Origin: Sphingomonas hankookensis
Lineage (GTDB): Bacteria; Pseudomonadota; Alphaproteobacteria; Sphingomonadales; Sphingomonadaceae
Length of the DNA: 64,000 bases
Direction of reading: 5' to 3'
NCBI RefSeq assembly: GCF_022664465.1
Contig: NZ_JAKREV010000004.1
Span: forward strand, 186,001 to 250,000
Positions 1 through 8,055 of the stretch are shown piece by piece. The translations under genes and the position numbers were made by a program. The notes beneath the pieces are model-generated. The model saw nothing but the letters and a program-made list of their open reading frames with translations, made no database searches and was not told the DNA's origin. Every line of letters begins with the position of its first letter. The stretch's first letter is position 1.

Positions 1-870
1 AGCAGCCGTAACGTCGCGGTGGTAATGGTTACGGCGGTGCTGCCGCCCTCGGCCAATGTCGGGGATCATATCGACGTGACCGTATCGTCGATCGGCGATG
101 CGCGCAGCCTGGCCGGGGGCACGCTGATCATGACGCCGCTGCTGGGGCCGGACCAGCAGCCCTATGCGCTGGCACAGGGGGCGTTGTTGGCGGGTGGTCA
201 CCGGTTCGACAGCGACCTGAACCGCGAACAGCGCAACTATCCAACCAGCGCGGTGCTGCCCGGCGGGGCGACGATCGAGCGGGCGGTCGAATCGAACGTC
301 GCCAGCACACAGGGCGAAGTGTCGTTCCTGCTCGCCAGCCCGAGCTTTTCGACCGCCGAGCGCGTCGCCGCACGCATCTCGGCGCAGATCGGCCAGGGCG
401 CGGCGCGCGCGGTCAATGCCGACGAGGTCCGCATCCGCTATGGCGGCGGCCCGGCGGAGGTCGTGGGGTTCATCGCCGGAATCGAAAATCTGCGCGTCGA
501 GCCCGACGGCAACGCCCGGATCGTCATCAACGAACGCACCGGCACGGTGGTCGCGGGCAGCGACGTGATGATTTCCAGCGTCGCGATCGCGCAGGGCGAT
601 ATCAAGGTGTCGGTCGTCGCCGAGAATATTGCGTCGCAGCCGGGCTTCCTGAACGGGTTCGCTGGCGATGCACGCAGCCTGATCGTGACCAACACCGCGC
701 TCAGCGTCCGCGAAGGGGCGAGCGACGCGGCCTTCCGCTTTCCCAATACCTCGGTCGCCGACCTCGTGCAGGCGCTGCACCAGGCACGCGTCGATACCCG
801 CCGCATCATCAGCATCCTGCAGGCGATCCGCGCGGCGGGCGCGCTGCATGCCGACATCCTCGTTCAATAG
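1..870 (+). CDS. flgI: Flagellar P-ring protein FlgI (5' end outside window)
   Basis: The reading frame is open from the first base, so the signal peptide and N-terminal part lie upstream; about 289 of a usual ~365 residues are present. FlgI forms the periplasmic P-ring around the flagellar rod. The family pattern VMVTA-LPP, DVTVSSIGDA-SL-GGTL-MTPL and YALAQG is visible near the start of the visible part. Further on are V-NERTGTVV and, near the C-terminus, the usual stretch on which the ring subunits end. The gene is the first visible member of the long flagellar operon and is followed 8 bp later by flgB. The identification is secure; only the start is unknown. Confidence 0.96.
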   Translation, partial: SSRNVAVVMVTAVLPPSANVGDHIDVTVSSIGDARSLAGGTLIMTPLLGPDQQPYALAQGALLAGGHRFDSDLNREQRNYPTSAVLPGGATIERAVESNVASTQGEVSFLLASPSFSTAERVAARISAQIGQGAARAVNADEVRIRYGGGPAEVVGFIAGIENLRVEPDGNARIVINERTGTVVAGSDVMISSVAIAQGDIKVSVVAENIASQPGFLNGFAGDARSLIVTNTALSVREGASDAAFRFPNTSVADLVQALHQARVDTRRIISILQAIRAAGALHADILVQ

Positions 871-878
871 GGCCGATC

Positions 879-1214
879 ATGGACGCCATCACCGCATTGA
901 CCCTGGCCAGGGCGCTGGACGGGCTGCACCAGCGGCAGGTCGCCACCGCCTACAACATCGCCAATGGCGGCACGCCGTCGTTCCGGCCGCTGACGGTGCG
1001 GTTCGAGGAACGGCTGCGCGCGGCGGCACAGGCCGGGGCGGCGGCGCTGGCCGGGGTGAGAGCGGAAACGACGCAGGGCGCGGCGATCGGCGAACAGCGC
1101 CTCGACCTCGAACTCGCGACCGCGAGCGAGACGGCGCTGCGCTATTCGGCGCTGGTCGAGGTCGCCGGACGATGCATGGCGATCGACCGCGCGGTCGTCA
1201 GCGGAGGGCGCTGA
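879..1214 (+). CDS. flgB: Flagellar basal-body rod protein FlgB
   Basis: This 111-residue protein fits the usual FlgB length (about 110-135). FlgB is the proximal rod subunit that sits on the MS-ring/FliE junction and is exported by the flagellar type III apparatus without a cleaved signal peptide. The N-terminal pattern L-LHQRQ--A-NIAN--TP-FRP at residues 14-38 is the conserved rod-protein signature (normally ANIANADTPGF). It is a divergent copy: the usual ADTPGF reads GGTPSF. The gene lies 8 bp after flgI and 2 bp before flgC, in the order expected for a basal-body operon. Confidence 0.88.
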   Translation: MDAITALTLARALDGLHQRQVATAYNIANGGTPSFRPLTVRFEERLRAAAQAGAAALAGVRAETTQGAAIGEQRLDLELATASETALRYSALVEVAGRCMAIDRAVVSGGR

Positions 1215-1216
1215 GC

Positions 1217-1624
1217 ATGGACGCGGCCCAGATCAGCCGGACCGGGCTGGACGTCGAATGGCAGCGATTGCAGACGATCGCGCTCAACCTCGCCAACATG
1301 AACAGCAGTGGGGCGCCGGGTACGCCCGGCTATCGCGCGATGCGGCTGGTGTCGGGGCCGGTGCAGCCGTTCGCGGCGATGCTCGACCGGCCCGCGGGCG
1401 TCGCGGTGCGCGGCATGGCCGCGTCGGTGGAGACGCGGCGGGTGCATGAACCCGGCCATCCGCATGCCGATGCCGATGGCTTCGTCAGCTATCCCGCGGT
1501 CGATCATGCCGGGGAGATGACGCTGCTGATCCGCACGGCGCGGACCTATGAAGCCAATCTGACCGCCCTATCGGTCGCGCACCAGATGTATGCGCGTGCG
1601 CTCGAACTGGGCAAATCGGCATGA
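1217..1624 (+). CDS. flgC: Flagellar basal-body rod protein FlgC
   Basis: The 135-residue product has the FlgC hallmarks. It begins with a helix containing ISRTGLDVE-QRLQ and NLAN-NS in place of the usual NIANAST, and ends with a helix containing MT-L-RTARTYEANL-AL. FlgC is a proximal rod subunit assembled after FlgB. An in-frame frame extends further upstream, but the ATG at 1217 is chosen because it follows flgB by 2 bp and gives the normal family length. The 3' end overlaps fliE by ATGA at 1621-1624, which suggests coupled translation. Confidence 0.9.
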   Translation: MDAAQISRTGLDVEWQRLQTIALNLANMNSSGAPGTPGYRAMRLVSGPVQPFAAMLDRPAGVAVRGMAASVETRRVHEPGHPHADADGFVSYPAVDHAGEMTLLIRTARTYEANLTALSVAHQMYARALELGKSA

Positions 1625-1917
1625 GCGGGATCGAGGCGATCGCGGCGTTGGGCGCGGCGTTGCCGCCGATCGCGCCGCCGGTGCAGGCCGTTCCCGGCGG
1701 CGGGTTCGGTGCGCTGCTGCTGCAAGGGCTGCAACAGGTCGATGCGAAGCTGGCGCATGCCGATACGCTCGCCCGGCGCTTCGCGGTCGACGATTCGATC
1801 CCGGTGCATCAGGTGACGATGGCGCTGGAGGAAGCGCGGCTTGCCGTCGAACTGGCGATGCAGGTGCGGACCCGGCTGCTCGACGGGTATCGCGAACTGA
1901 TGTCGATGCAGCTCTGA
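1621..1917 (+). CDS. fliE: Flagellar hook-basal body protein FliE
   Basis: The 98-residue protein matches FliE in length and in its conserved C-terminal half, which contains VHQVTMALEEARLAVELAMQ followed by VR-RLLDGYRELM-MQL. FliE links the MS-ring to the rod and is one of the first substrates of the export gate. It starts on an ATGA overlap with flgC and ends 1 bp before fliF. The order flgB-flgC-fliE-fliF is the classical one. The N-terminal 30 residues are low-complexity and uninformative, as is usual in this family. Confidence 0.92.
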   Translation: MSGIEAIAALGAALPPIAPPVQAVPGGGFGALLLQGLQQVDAKLAHADTLARRFAVDDSIPVHQVTMALEEARLAVELAMQVRTRLLDGYRELMSMQL

Positions 1918-1918
1918 C

Positions 1919-3043
1919 ATGCGGCGGGTGATCCTGATCCTGGTTCCAATCCTGCTGACGCTGGGCGTCGGTTACTGGTGGTGGTCGCGGCCCGATTATG
2001 TCGTGTTCGCGCAAGGGCTGCGCCCGGCGGATGCGGCGGCGGTGGTCGCCGAACTTGACAAGCGCGGCACGCCCTATCGGTTGGACGGGGGCGGCGGCAC
2101 GATCCTGGTCCCCACCGACCGGGCCGACGACACGCGCGTGGCGTTGGCGGGGAGCGACGTTGCCGCTCGGGGACTGGTCGGGTTCGAACTGTTCAATGAA
2201 TCGGACATGGGGCTGACCAATTTTGCCCAGAAGATCAATTACCAGCGCGCGTTGCAGGGGGAACTGACCCGAACGCTGCTGGCGATGGACGGGGTCGAAA
2301 ACGCGCGGGTGCACCTGGCGCTGCCCGAAAAGTCGCTGTTCCGCGGCGAGCGGGCGGAGGCGAGTGCGGCGGTCGCGATCGAGATGAAGCGCGGCGTGGC
2401 GCTCGATCCGGCGCGGGTCGAGGGGATCCAGCGACTGGTCGCCGCCGCGGCGATCGACCTGCCCGAAGCGCGTGTCGTCGTGCTGGACGGGGCGGGGCGG
2501 CAGATCAGCAGTAACGGTGCCGTCGGCGACAATCCGGCGCCCGACGAACGGGAAGCGATCCGCACCCTGTTCGCGGCGCGGGCGGATGCAGCCATCGCCC
2601 CGGTGCTGCCGGGCGCGCGCGTCACGGTGCGGATCGCGGAAGACGGGCCGGTGGCATGGGACGGCGGCGAGCGCAGCTTTCCGCTGGAGGTGCAGGTCGT
2701 GACGCAGCAGGTGCCGGGCGCGGAGGAGCAACGGCGCGTTGCCGCCGCGCTGGCAATCGATCCGGCAAAAGGCGACCAGTTGCGCTTCGTTACGGGGCAG
2801 GCCGCACCGGTCGCGCTACCTGCACCGGCGTTCGCGCCGGCTGCATCCGATCCTGTGACGGATATCGAGCGGGTCGCGGCACCGGCGCTGTGGCCGTGGG
2901 TCGTGGCGTTGCTCGCGCTGGCGGGAGTTGCGCTGATCGCGGTCGTGCGGCGGCGGCGGCGGCCGACGCTGGACGATGGCGCGCAGGATGCGTTCGCGCT
3001 GCGGCTGCGGCACGCGATGGACGGGGGCGACCCGCATGGCTGA
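1919..3043 (+). CDS. fliF: Short flagellar MS-ring protein FliF
   Basis: FliF builds the inner-membrane MS-ring. Visible parts are an N-terminal membrane helix (about residues 3-20), a YscJ-type ring-building module around residues 25-200, and a second membrane helix at about 322-344. The module includes the family segment FAQKINYQRALQGEL-RT and the nearby VENARVHLALPE. The protein is 374 residues against a usual ~530-570. The missing length falls between the second ring-building module and the second helix, where the third module and beta-collar normally lie, and in the cytoplasmic tail that binds FliG. The reading frame is intact, so this looks like reduction rather than a frameshift. The last 8 bp overlap the next gene (ATGGCTGA). 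Confidence 0.87.
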   Translation: MRRVILILVPILLTLGVGYWWWSRPDYVVFAQGLRPADAAAVVAELDKRGTPYRLDGGGGTILVPTDRADDTRVALAGSDVAARGLVGFELFNESDMGLTNFAQKINYQRALQGELTRTLLAMDGVENARVHLALPEKSLFRGERAEASAAVAIEMKRGVALDPARVEGIQRLVAAAAIDLPEARVVVLDGAGRQISSNGAVGDNPAPDEREAIRTLFAARADAAIAPVLPGARVTVRIAEDGPVAWDGGERSFPLEVQVVTQQVPGAEEQRRVAAALAIDPAKGDQLRFVTGQAAPVALPAPAFAPAASDPVTDIERVAAPALWPWVVALLALAGVALIAVVRRRRRPTLDDGAQDAFALRLRHAMDGGDPHG

Positions 3044-3326
3044 CGATACGATGGGGCAGCTGGTCGCCGAGTTCCGCGCGCTGGGCGATGCCGATCGTCG
3101 GGCGATCCTTGCCCGGCTGTCGTTCGACGAGCGGCGGAGGTTCGAGGCGGCGCTGCGGCCGGTGGTTGGCGACAGCTATTCCGCCGACATCGCAGGCTTG
3201 GCGGCGGGGGGCGACGGGCTCACCGGACTGGCCCGGACGGCGCTGGCCGCGGCGATGGCCGAGGTGCCGATGGTCGCAGCGACGTCGCATCGCCCGACGC
3301 TGCTCGACCGGTTGTGGCGGCGATGA
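3036..3326 (+). CDS. Unknown small protein in the fliG position
   Basis: This 96-residue soluble protein is not recognised. It starts inside the end of fliF (ATGGCTGA, 8-bp overlap) and shares an ATGA with fliH, so it is clearly a translated member of the operon. The N-terminal 40 residues look like a helical pair with the segment AILARLSFDERRRFEAALRP; the rest is alanine-rich and ends in basic LDRLWRR. In most flagellar operons fliG occupies this slot, but the FliG signature EHPQ and its armadillo helices are not seen and the length is less than a third of FliG. It could be a FliG remnant, a small functional substitute or an unrelated export accessory protein. Confidence 0.7.
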   Translation: MADDTMGQLVAEFRALGDADRRAILARLSFDERRRFEAALRPVVGDSYSADIAGLAAGGDGLTGLARTALAAAMAEVPMVAATSHRPTLLDRLWRR

Positions 3327-3916
3327 GCGCGCTGCTCCGATCGGCGACGGGGATCGCGGCGTTGCCGGTGGTCCATCCGGTGGCGCCCGCGCCGGTCGTC
3401 GATCCGCGCGATGTGCTGATCGAGACGCTGCGGGCCGAGATCGCCAGCCTCGCCGCCGCCGCCGAGACCCGCGTCGCGCGCGCGTCCGAGGACGCCGCCC
3501 GCAAGGCATGCGAGGCGATGCAGCGCGACGATGCCGCACGGACCGCACTGCTGGAACGGGCATTGGCGGGCGCGAAAGCGGCGTTCGATACGCGGCTGGA
3601 AGCGCTCGACCGGTTGGCGCCGGCATTGGCGCGGGTGGTGCTCGACCGGCTGTTCGCAGCGGATCAGGATCGTGCGGCGCTCGTCGAGGCGATGCTGGCG
3701 CGGCGGCTGGGCGAGTTTCGGCGGGAGGCGGTCGTTGCGATCGCCGTCAGCGCAGTGGATGGCTTGACCGATCTGGACGTCGCCCTCCGGCATGACCCCG
3801 ACCTCGCCAGCGGACAATGCCGCATCGAGTTGCGATCGGAGCAATTGTCGCTTGACCTTGCCGACGAATGGGCAGCGCTCGCCGTCACGCTCGACGCGAT
3901 GGCGGCGGGGGTATGA
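3323..3916 (+). CDS. fliH: FliH-like flagellar export ATPase regulator
   Basis: The 197-residue protein has the position and composition of FliH/SctL: a proline-rich start, a long alanine/glutamate/arginine-rich helical stretch (about residues 35-95), then a globular C-terminal half ending in SLDL-DEWAALA. FliH binds and restrains the FliI ATPase and brings it to the export gate. Sequence conservation in this family is weak, so the call rests on synteny (ATGA overlap with fliI downstream) plus helical character. The ATG at 3323 overlaps the stop of the preceding gene and is preferred to an ATG 9 bp upstream. Confidence 0.75.
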   Translation: MSALLRSATGIAALPVVHPVAPAPVVDPRDVLIETLRAEIASLAAAAETRVARASEDAARKACEAMQRDDAARTALLERALAGAKAAFDTRLEALDRLAPALARVVLDRLFAADQDRAALVEAMLARRLGEFRREAVVAIAVSAVDGLTDLDVALRHDPDLASGQCRIELRSEQLSLDLADEWAALAVTLDAMAAGV

Positions 3917-5220
3917 GCCATTCGTTTCTCACGCGACTGGCCGCGGTGCCGCTCGCCCGTCCGCACGGCCGGTTGCGCCGGGTGGGGCAGGGACGGTGCG
4001 TCGCCGAAGGGCCGGACTGCACGCCGGGCGACCTGTGCGCGATCGAGACCGAGGGGGGCGGGCGCGTGCCCGCCGAGGTGGTCGCGGTCGACGGTAGTGA
4101 GGTCGTGCTGATGCCGCTGTCGGGCGATAGCGGCCTGCGACCCGGCGCGCGGGCGTGGCGATCGGAGCAGGGCGGACGCACCGCGGTCGGCGACGGCTTT
4201 GCCGGGCGGGCGATCGATGCGCTGGGTCAACCGATCGATGGCGGACCGGCGATCCTGGCGAAGGAGGTGCGGTCGATCCATGGCACCGTCCTGTCGCCGC
4301 TCGACCGCGCCGCGCCGCCGCGCGTGGTCGAAACCGGCATCCGCGCGATCGACGGGCTGCTGACGTTGGGCGTCGGGCAACGCATCGGCGTGTTCGCCGC
4401 CGCCGGGGTCGGCAAGACCAGCCTGATCGAACAGATCGTCACCCAGACCCGCGCCGATCGCTGCGTGCTGTGCCTGGTCGGCGAGCGGGGCCGCGAGGTC
4501 GAAGCGATCTGGCGCACGCTGTCGCAGCGGCGCGATGCGACGCGCTTCACGCTGGTAGCCGCCACGTCGGACCAGAGCGCGGCGCTGCGCGCGCGGGCGA
4601 GCGGGGTCGCGCTGGCGCTGGCCGAACATTGGCGCGACCAAGGCGAGCAGGTGCTGCTGACGATTGATTCGGTCACGCGGCTGGCAATGGCGCTGCGCGA
4701 GGTCGGGCTGGCGGCGGGCCAGCCGCCGACGGTGCGCGCGTATACGCCCAATGTCTTTTCCGCGCTGCCCCGGACGGTCGAGCGGTGCGGCGCGGCGGCG
4801 GGCGGCGGGGCGATCACCGCGGTGATGACGGTGCTCGCCGAAAGCGACGAGATCGACGACCCGGTGGCGGAGGTGATGAAGTCGATGCTCGACGGCCATA
4901 TCCTGTTGTCGCGCACGCTGGCCGAGCGCGGGCAGTTCCCGGCGATCGACCTGTCACGCAGCATCAGCCGACAGGCGGCGCGGTTGATGGACGGTCCCCA
5001 TGCCGCCGCCGCGCGGCGTGCCGTCGCGATGCTTGGCGTCTATGACGAAGCGCGCATCCTGATCGAAAGCGGCATGTATCAGGCGGGCGCCAGTGCCGAG
5101 ATCGATGCGGCGATCAAGATGCGGCCGGCGCTGCTGGGCTTCCTGCAACAGCGGCAGGACGAACGGATCGGCTTGCGCGACAGCGTGGCCGGATTGGTCC
5201 GGGCGACCGCCCATGGCTGA
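3913..5220 (+). CDS. fliI: Flagellum-specific ATPase FliI
   Basis: FliI is the hexameric ATPase of the flagellar type III export apparatus and resembles the F1 beta subunit. The 435-residue length is typical. The Walker A loop AAAGVGKTS lies at about residues 161-169. The GERGREV-E segment follows, then Walker B in VLLTIDSVTRLAMALREV, and further on SLPRTVER-like and SEGxSITA-like segments (here LPRTVERCG and GGGAITA). The usual G-S-G before VGK is replaced by A-A-G, which still fits the P-loop consensus. Start and end overlap fliH (ATGA) and fliJ (ATGGCTGA). Confidence 0.95.
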   Translation: MSHSFLTRLAAVPLARPHGRLRRVGQGRCVAEGPDCTPGDLCAIETEGGGRVPAEVVAVDGSEVVLMPLSGDSGLRPGARAWRSEQGGRTAVGDGFAGRAIDALGQPIDGGPAILAKEVRSIHGTVLSPLDRAAPPRVVETGIRAIDGLLTLGVGQRIGVFAAAGVGKTSLIEQIVTQTRADRCVLCLVGERGREVEAIWRTLSQRRDATRFTLVAATSDQSAALRARASGVALALAEHWRDQGEQVLLTIDSVTRLAMALREVGLAAGQPPTVRAYTPNVFSALPRTVERCGAAAGGGAITAVMTVLAESDEIDDPVAEVMKSMLDGHILLSRTLAERGQFPAIDLSRSISRQAARLMDGPHAAAARRAVAMLGVYDEARILIESGMYQAGASAEIDAAIKMRPALLGFLQQRQDERIGLRDSVAGLVRATAHG

Positions 5221-5659
5221 CCGACGGTTGCAGGCCATGCGGCGGGTGGCGGCGATCCGCTCGGCCGAGCGCGCGGGGGCGGCGACGGCGCTGTACGGCG
5301 CGGTGCAGCAGTCGGCGAGCGCCGATGCGGCGTTGACGGCGGCGACGGGGCTGGCGGAGGCGGCATTCGTAGCGTGGAGCGCGCAGACGCGCGACATGCG
5401 GTTCGATCCCGATGCGGAACGTCGCCACGCCGTGCTGCTGATCGATGCCGATCGCGGACAGATCAATGCCAAAGAACTGAGCGTCGGTGCGGATGCGGCA
5501 CTGACGCAGGCGCGGCAGGGACTGTGTCGCGCCGATGCGGCGGTCGAACAGAGCGGGCGGATCGTCGCGAAGCTGCACCGTGCCGATCGGCGCCGGCGCG
5601 AGGAACGGCGGCTGGCCGAGCATGCCGATACCGTCACGCAGCACTGGAGCCGGGTATGA
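5213..5659 (+). CDS. fliJ: FliJ-like export chaperone
   Basis: The 148-residue product is rich in alanine, arginine and glutamate and is predicted to be mostly coiled-coil helix, ending in a basic segment RRRREERRLAEHAD. FliJ is the central stalk of the FliI ring and a chaperone-escort protein. As in other species it has little sequence signature, so the call is made from its position directly after fliI (8-bp overlap) and before the fliK slot, its length (usual ~145) and its helical composition. It also shares an ATGA with the following gene. Confidence 0.7.
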   Translation: MADRRLQAMRRVAAIRSAERAGAATALYGAVQQSASADAALTAATGLAEAAFVAWSAQTRDMRFDPDAERRHAVLLIDADRGQINAKELSVGADAALTQARQGLCRADAAVEQSGRIVAKLHRADRRRREERRLAEHADTVTQHWSRV

Positions 5660-6438
5660 TCGACGCTTCGTTGCCGCAGCTGCCGCTCGTCGTGCCGCCG
5701 ACTGTTGGCGTCGAGGTGCGTACGCCGGTCGGACCGGGCTTCGCGACGTTGCTGGCGCAGGGGATGCCGGTGGCGGCTGAAACGCCGGACGCACTAGACC
5801 CGGAGGTCGCGGTGCCGTTTCCGCTGCCAGCGACGGTGCCGTTTCCCGATCCCATAGAGCCCAAACCGCTAGGTGCCGAGGTCGTCGACCATGCCGACCG
5901 GTTCGATGCGCGCGGGGTGCTGGATGCGACCGCTGTCGAGCCGAGAGGCGATCGAGGAATGGCTGCGATGCGTCCGGCGCTGGCGGGCATCGGCGAGGTT
6001 GCGGCTAAGGGCGATCTACCGCGAGCGACCGAAACCGCCTTGCCGACGCAGGCACACGGGTTGCTCCGATCGACCGTTGCGGAGTCTCCGGTGCCGTCGG
6101 TGTCGAACGGTCACGCGGTTATCGACCAGCCGCCACCCGCCACCATACCGATAGCGACGATGCCACCGGCGCGGCGGGTCACGGAGCGTGAAGTCGCCCT
6201 GCCCACCGTCGTCCGTCCACGCGCGCGCACCCATGCTGCCCAGGCCGCACCGCAGGTCGCGGTCGCCGCGCTGGCGGACGGGTTGGCGGTTGCCGCATCG
6301 GTCGGTGCGCTGCCCGATGCCGAGCGGCACCGGATGCGCGATGCGATCGCCGCGCTGTTGCTGCGCCACGGCTATCATCCGCGTGCCGTCACCCTGCTCG
6401 CGGCGCCCGCGCCGTCCCGATCCGTGGAGTTCCGATGA
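5656..6438 (+). CDS. Protein in the fliK position (possible hook-length control)
   Basis: This 260-residue protein is proline, alanine and valine rich and looks disordered over most of its length, with a short helical C-terminus (DAERHRMRDAIAALLLRHG). FliK, the hook-length ruler, is poorly conserved and has a disordered ruler domain, and it usually lies between fliJ and flgD, as here. However, the conserved FliK C-terminal globular domain (the LxPxxLGxLxVxL pattern) is not visible, and the protein is shorter than most FliK proteins. The function is therefore inferred only from position. Both ends overlap neighbours (ATGA with fliJ; ATGATG with flgD). Confidence 0.6.
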   Translation: MIDASLPQLPLVVPPTVGVEVRTPVGPGFATLLAQGMPVAAETPDALDPEVAVPFPLPATVPFPDPIEPKPLGAEVVDHADRFDARGVLDATAVEPRGDRGMAAMRPALAGIGEVAAKGDLPRATETALPTQAHGLLRSTVAESPVPSVSNGHAVIDQPPPATIPIATMPPARRVTEREVALPTVVRPRARTHAAQAAPQVAVAALADGLAVAASVGALPDAERHRMRDAIAALLLRHGYHPRAVTLLAAPAPSRSVEFR

Positions 6439-6878
6439 TGTTGCAAACCCAACCGGTCACCCCGGCGACGGCGCCTGACACCCGCACGGCGGCGTCGGGC
6501 AGCGAGGCGAACAGCGCATTTGGCCTCGGCTTCGATTCCTTGCTCAAGATCATCCTGACCCAGCTGACCTATCAGGACCCATTGAAGCCGATGGACAATT
6601 TCCAGTTCGTCTCGCAGCTCGCCCAATTCTCGCAGGTCCAGCAGGGGCAGGCGATGAGCGACCGGTTGCAGGCGATCCTGGCATCGACCGTCACGGTGCA
6701 GGCGACCGGGTTGCTGGGCAAGCGGGTCGACGTGCCGGCGGGGGCCGCGACGCTGACCGGCACGGTGGTCGGCGTGTCCTTCGCAGGTGGCACGCCGACC
6801 GCCACCATCGAAACCGACAAGGGGCAGACGATCGGCGGCGTCGCCATCGGCACCATCACACAGATCAGGGAGAAATAA
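6435..6878 (+). CDS. flgD: Flagellar hook assembly protein FlgD (short form)
   Basis: FlgD is the scaffold cap for hook polymerisation. The N-terminal core is clear: F-SLLKIILTQLTYQDPLKPMDN at about residues 32-55 and then F-SQLAQFSQVQQ, the FlgD signature. The 147-residue length is well below the 220-230 of most FlgD proteins; the tudor-like strand segment is partly present but the fibronectin-like domain is missing. Short FlgD proteins are known in other bacteria, so it may still work. The start could be 6435 or 6438 because the sequence reads ATGATG. The hook gene follows after 4 bp. Confidence 0.9.
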   Translation: MMLQTQPVTPATAPDTRTAASGSEANSAFGLGFDSLLKIILTQLTYQDPLKPMDNFQFVSQLAQFSQVQQGQAMSDRLQAILASTVTVQATGLLGKRVDVPAGAATLTGTVVGVSFAGGTPTATIETDKGQTIGGVAIGTITQIREK

Positions 6879-6882
6879 CGCG

Positions 6883-8055
6883 ATGTTCGGTGCCATCTAT
6901 ATCGGCTTGAGCGGCCTCAGCGCGCATGCGGCGGGGCTGAAACAGGTCAGCAACAACGTGACCAACCTGAACACCGCCGGGTTCAAGGGCACGACGGTGT
7001 CGTTTCGCGACTATTTCGGATCGTCGTACAGCGGCGGGCTGGCCCATGCCGATCATGGCCGTCCGGCGGGACATGGCGTCGGGGTGGGCGAGGGGATGCT
7101 CGACCTGAAGCAGGGCGAGTTGCGCCAGAGCGATCGCGGGCTCGACCTCGCGGTCGACGGCACCGGGTTCCTCGTGCTGCTCGACGGCGACAAGACGGTG
7201 TTCGCGCGGACCGGCAGCTTCGAAGTGGCGCAGGACGGGCATATCGTGCTGGCGGGGACGACGCTCAGGCTCGCTACGCTGGATGCCGCGGGGCGTCCGG
7301 TGGCACTGTCGATCGATGCCGCCCGGACCAGCGCGCCCAAGCCGACCACCAGCGTTATCTTCGCCGACAATCTGTCGACCACCGCGACCAAGCCGGTCAG
7401 CGTGGCCGATATCGGCGTCTATGACGTCAGCGGCATGCGGCATGTGTGGACCGCGACGTTCGAGAAGGACGGCACCAATGCGTGGAAGGTGACGGTCGGC
7501 GACGACAAGGGGCGCACGATCGGAACCGGTGCGCTGAAGTTCACCGCCGGCGGCACGGTCGATCCGACGACAACGAAGCTGGAATTCACCGATAACGGCG
7601 CCACCGTCGCGTTCGATTTTTCGAAGGGGGTGACGGCGTTTTCGTCGGGCGACGTGTCGACGCTGCGCGCGGCATCGGTCGACGGACAGGGGGCGGGGAC
7701 GCTGACCACGGTGGCGGTGAACGCCGATGGCAAGGTGGAGCTGGCCTATTCGAACGAGCAGAAGACGGTGCTGGGCGCGGTAGCGCTGGGCGATGTCCGC
7801 GATCCGCAGTCGCTGGTGCAGCGTAGCGGCGGGCTGTTCGACCATGCCGGCGGGCAGGGCGTGGCCTTTTCCGACAGCGCCGATCCGCGCGTCGGGAAGG
7901 TGGTGGCGCAGCGGCTGGAGGCGTCGAACGTCGACCTGTCGCGCGAGTTCGGCGACCTGATCCTGATCCAGCGCGGGTTCCAGGCGTCGTCGCAGATCGT
8001 CAGCGTGTCGAACGACATGATCCAGCAGCTGTTCGGCATGCGGGGGCAGGGATGA
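6883..8055 (+). CDS. flgE: Flagellar hook protein FlgE
   Basis: FlgE is the hook subunit. The 390-residue product starts with the axial-protein signature (IYIGLSGLSAHA--LKQVSNNVTNLNTAGFKG) and ends with the matching C-terminal helix (LEASNVDLSREFGDLI-IQRGFQASSQIVS-SNDM). Between them lies the FlgE-type middle region with the KQGEL-QSDRGLDLAVDGTGFLVL block. The ATG at 6883 is chosen because it gives the standard M-GAIY-like start; an in-frame open frame extends upstream into flgD. The 3' end overlaps the next gene by ATGA. Confidence 0.94.
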   Translation: MFGAIYIGLSGLSAHAAGLKQVSNNVTNLNTAGFKGTTVSFRDYFGSSYSGGLAHADHGRPAGHGVGVGEGMLDLKQGELRQSDRGLDLAVDGTGFLVLLDGDKTVFARTGSFEVAQDGHIVLAGTTLRLATLDAAGRPVALSIDAARTSAPKPTTSVIFADNLSTTATKPVSVADIGVYDVSGMRHVWTATFEKDGTNAWKVTVGDDKGRTIGTGALKFTAGGTVDPTTTKLEFTDNGATVAFDFSKGVTAFSSGDVSTLRAASVDGQGAGTLTTVAVNADGKVELAYSNEQKTVLGAVALGDVRDPQSLVQRSGGLFDHAGGQGVAFSDSADPRVGKVVAQRLEASNVDLSREFGDLILIQRGFQASSQIVSVSNDMIQQLFGMRGQG

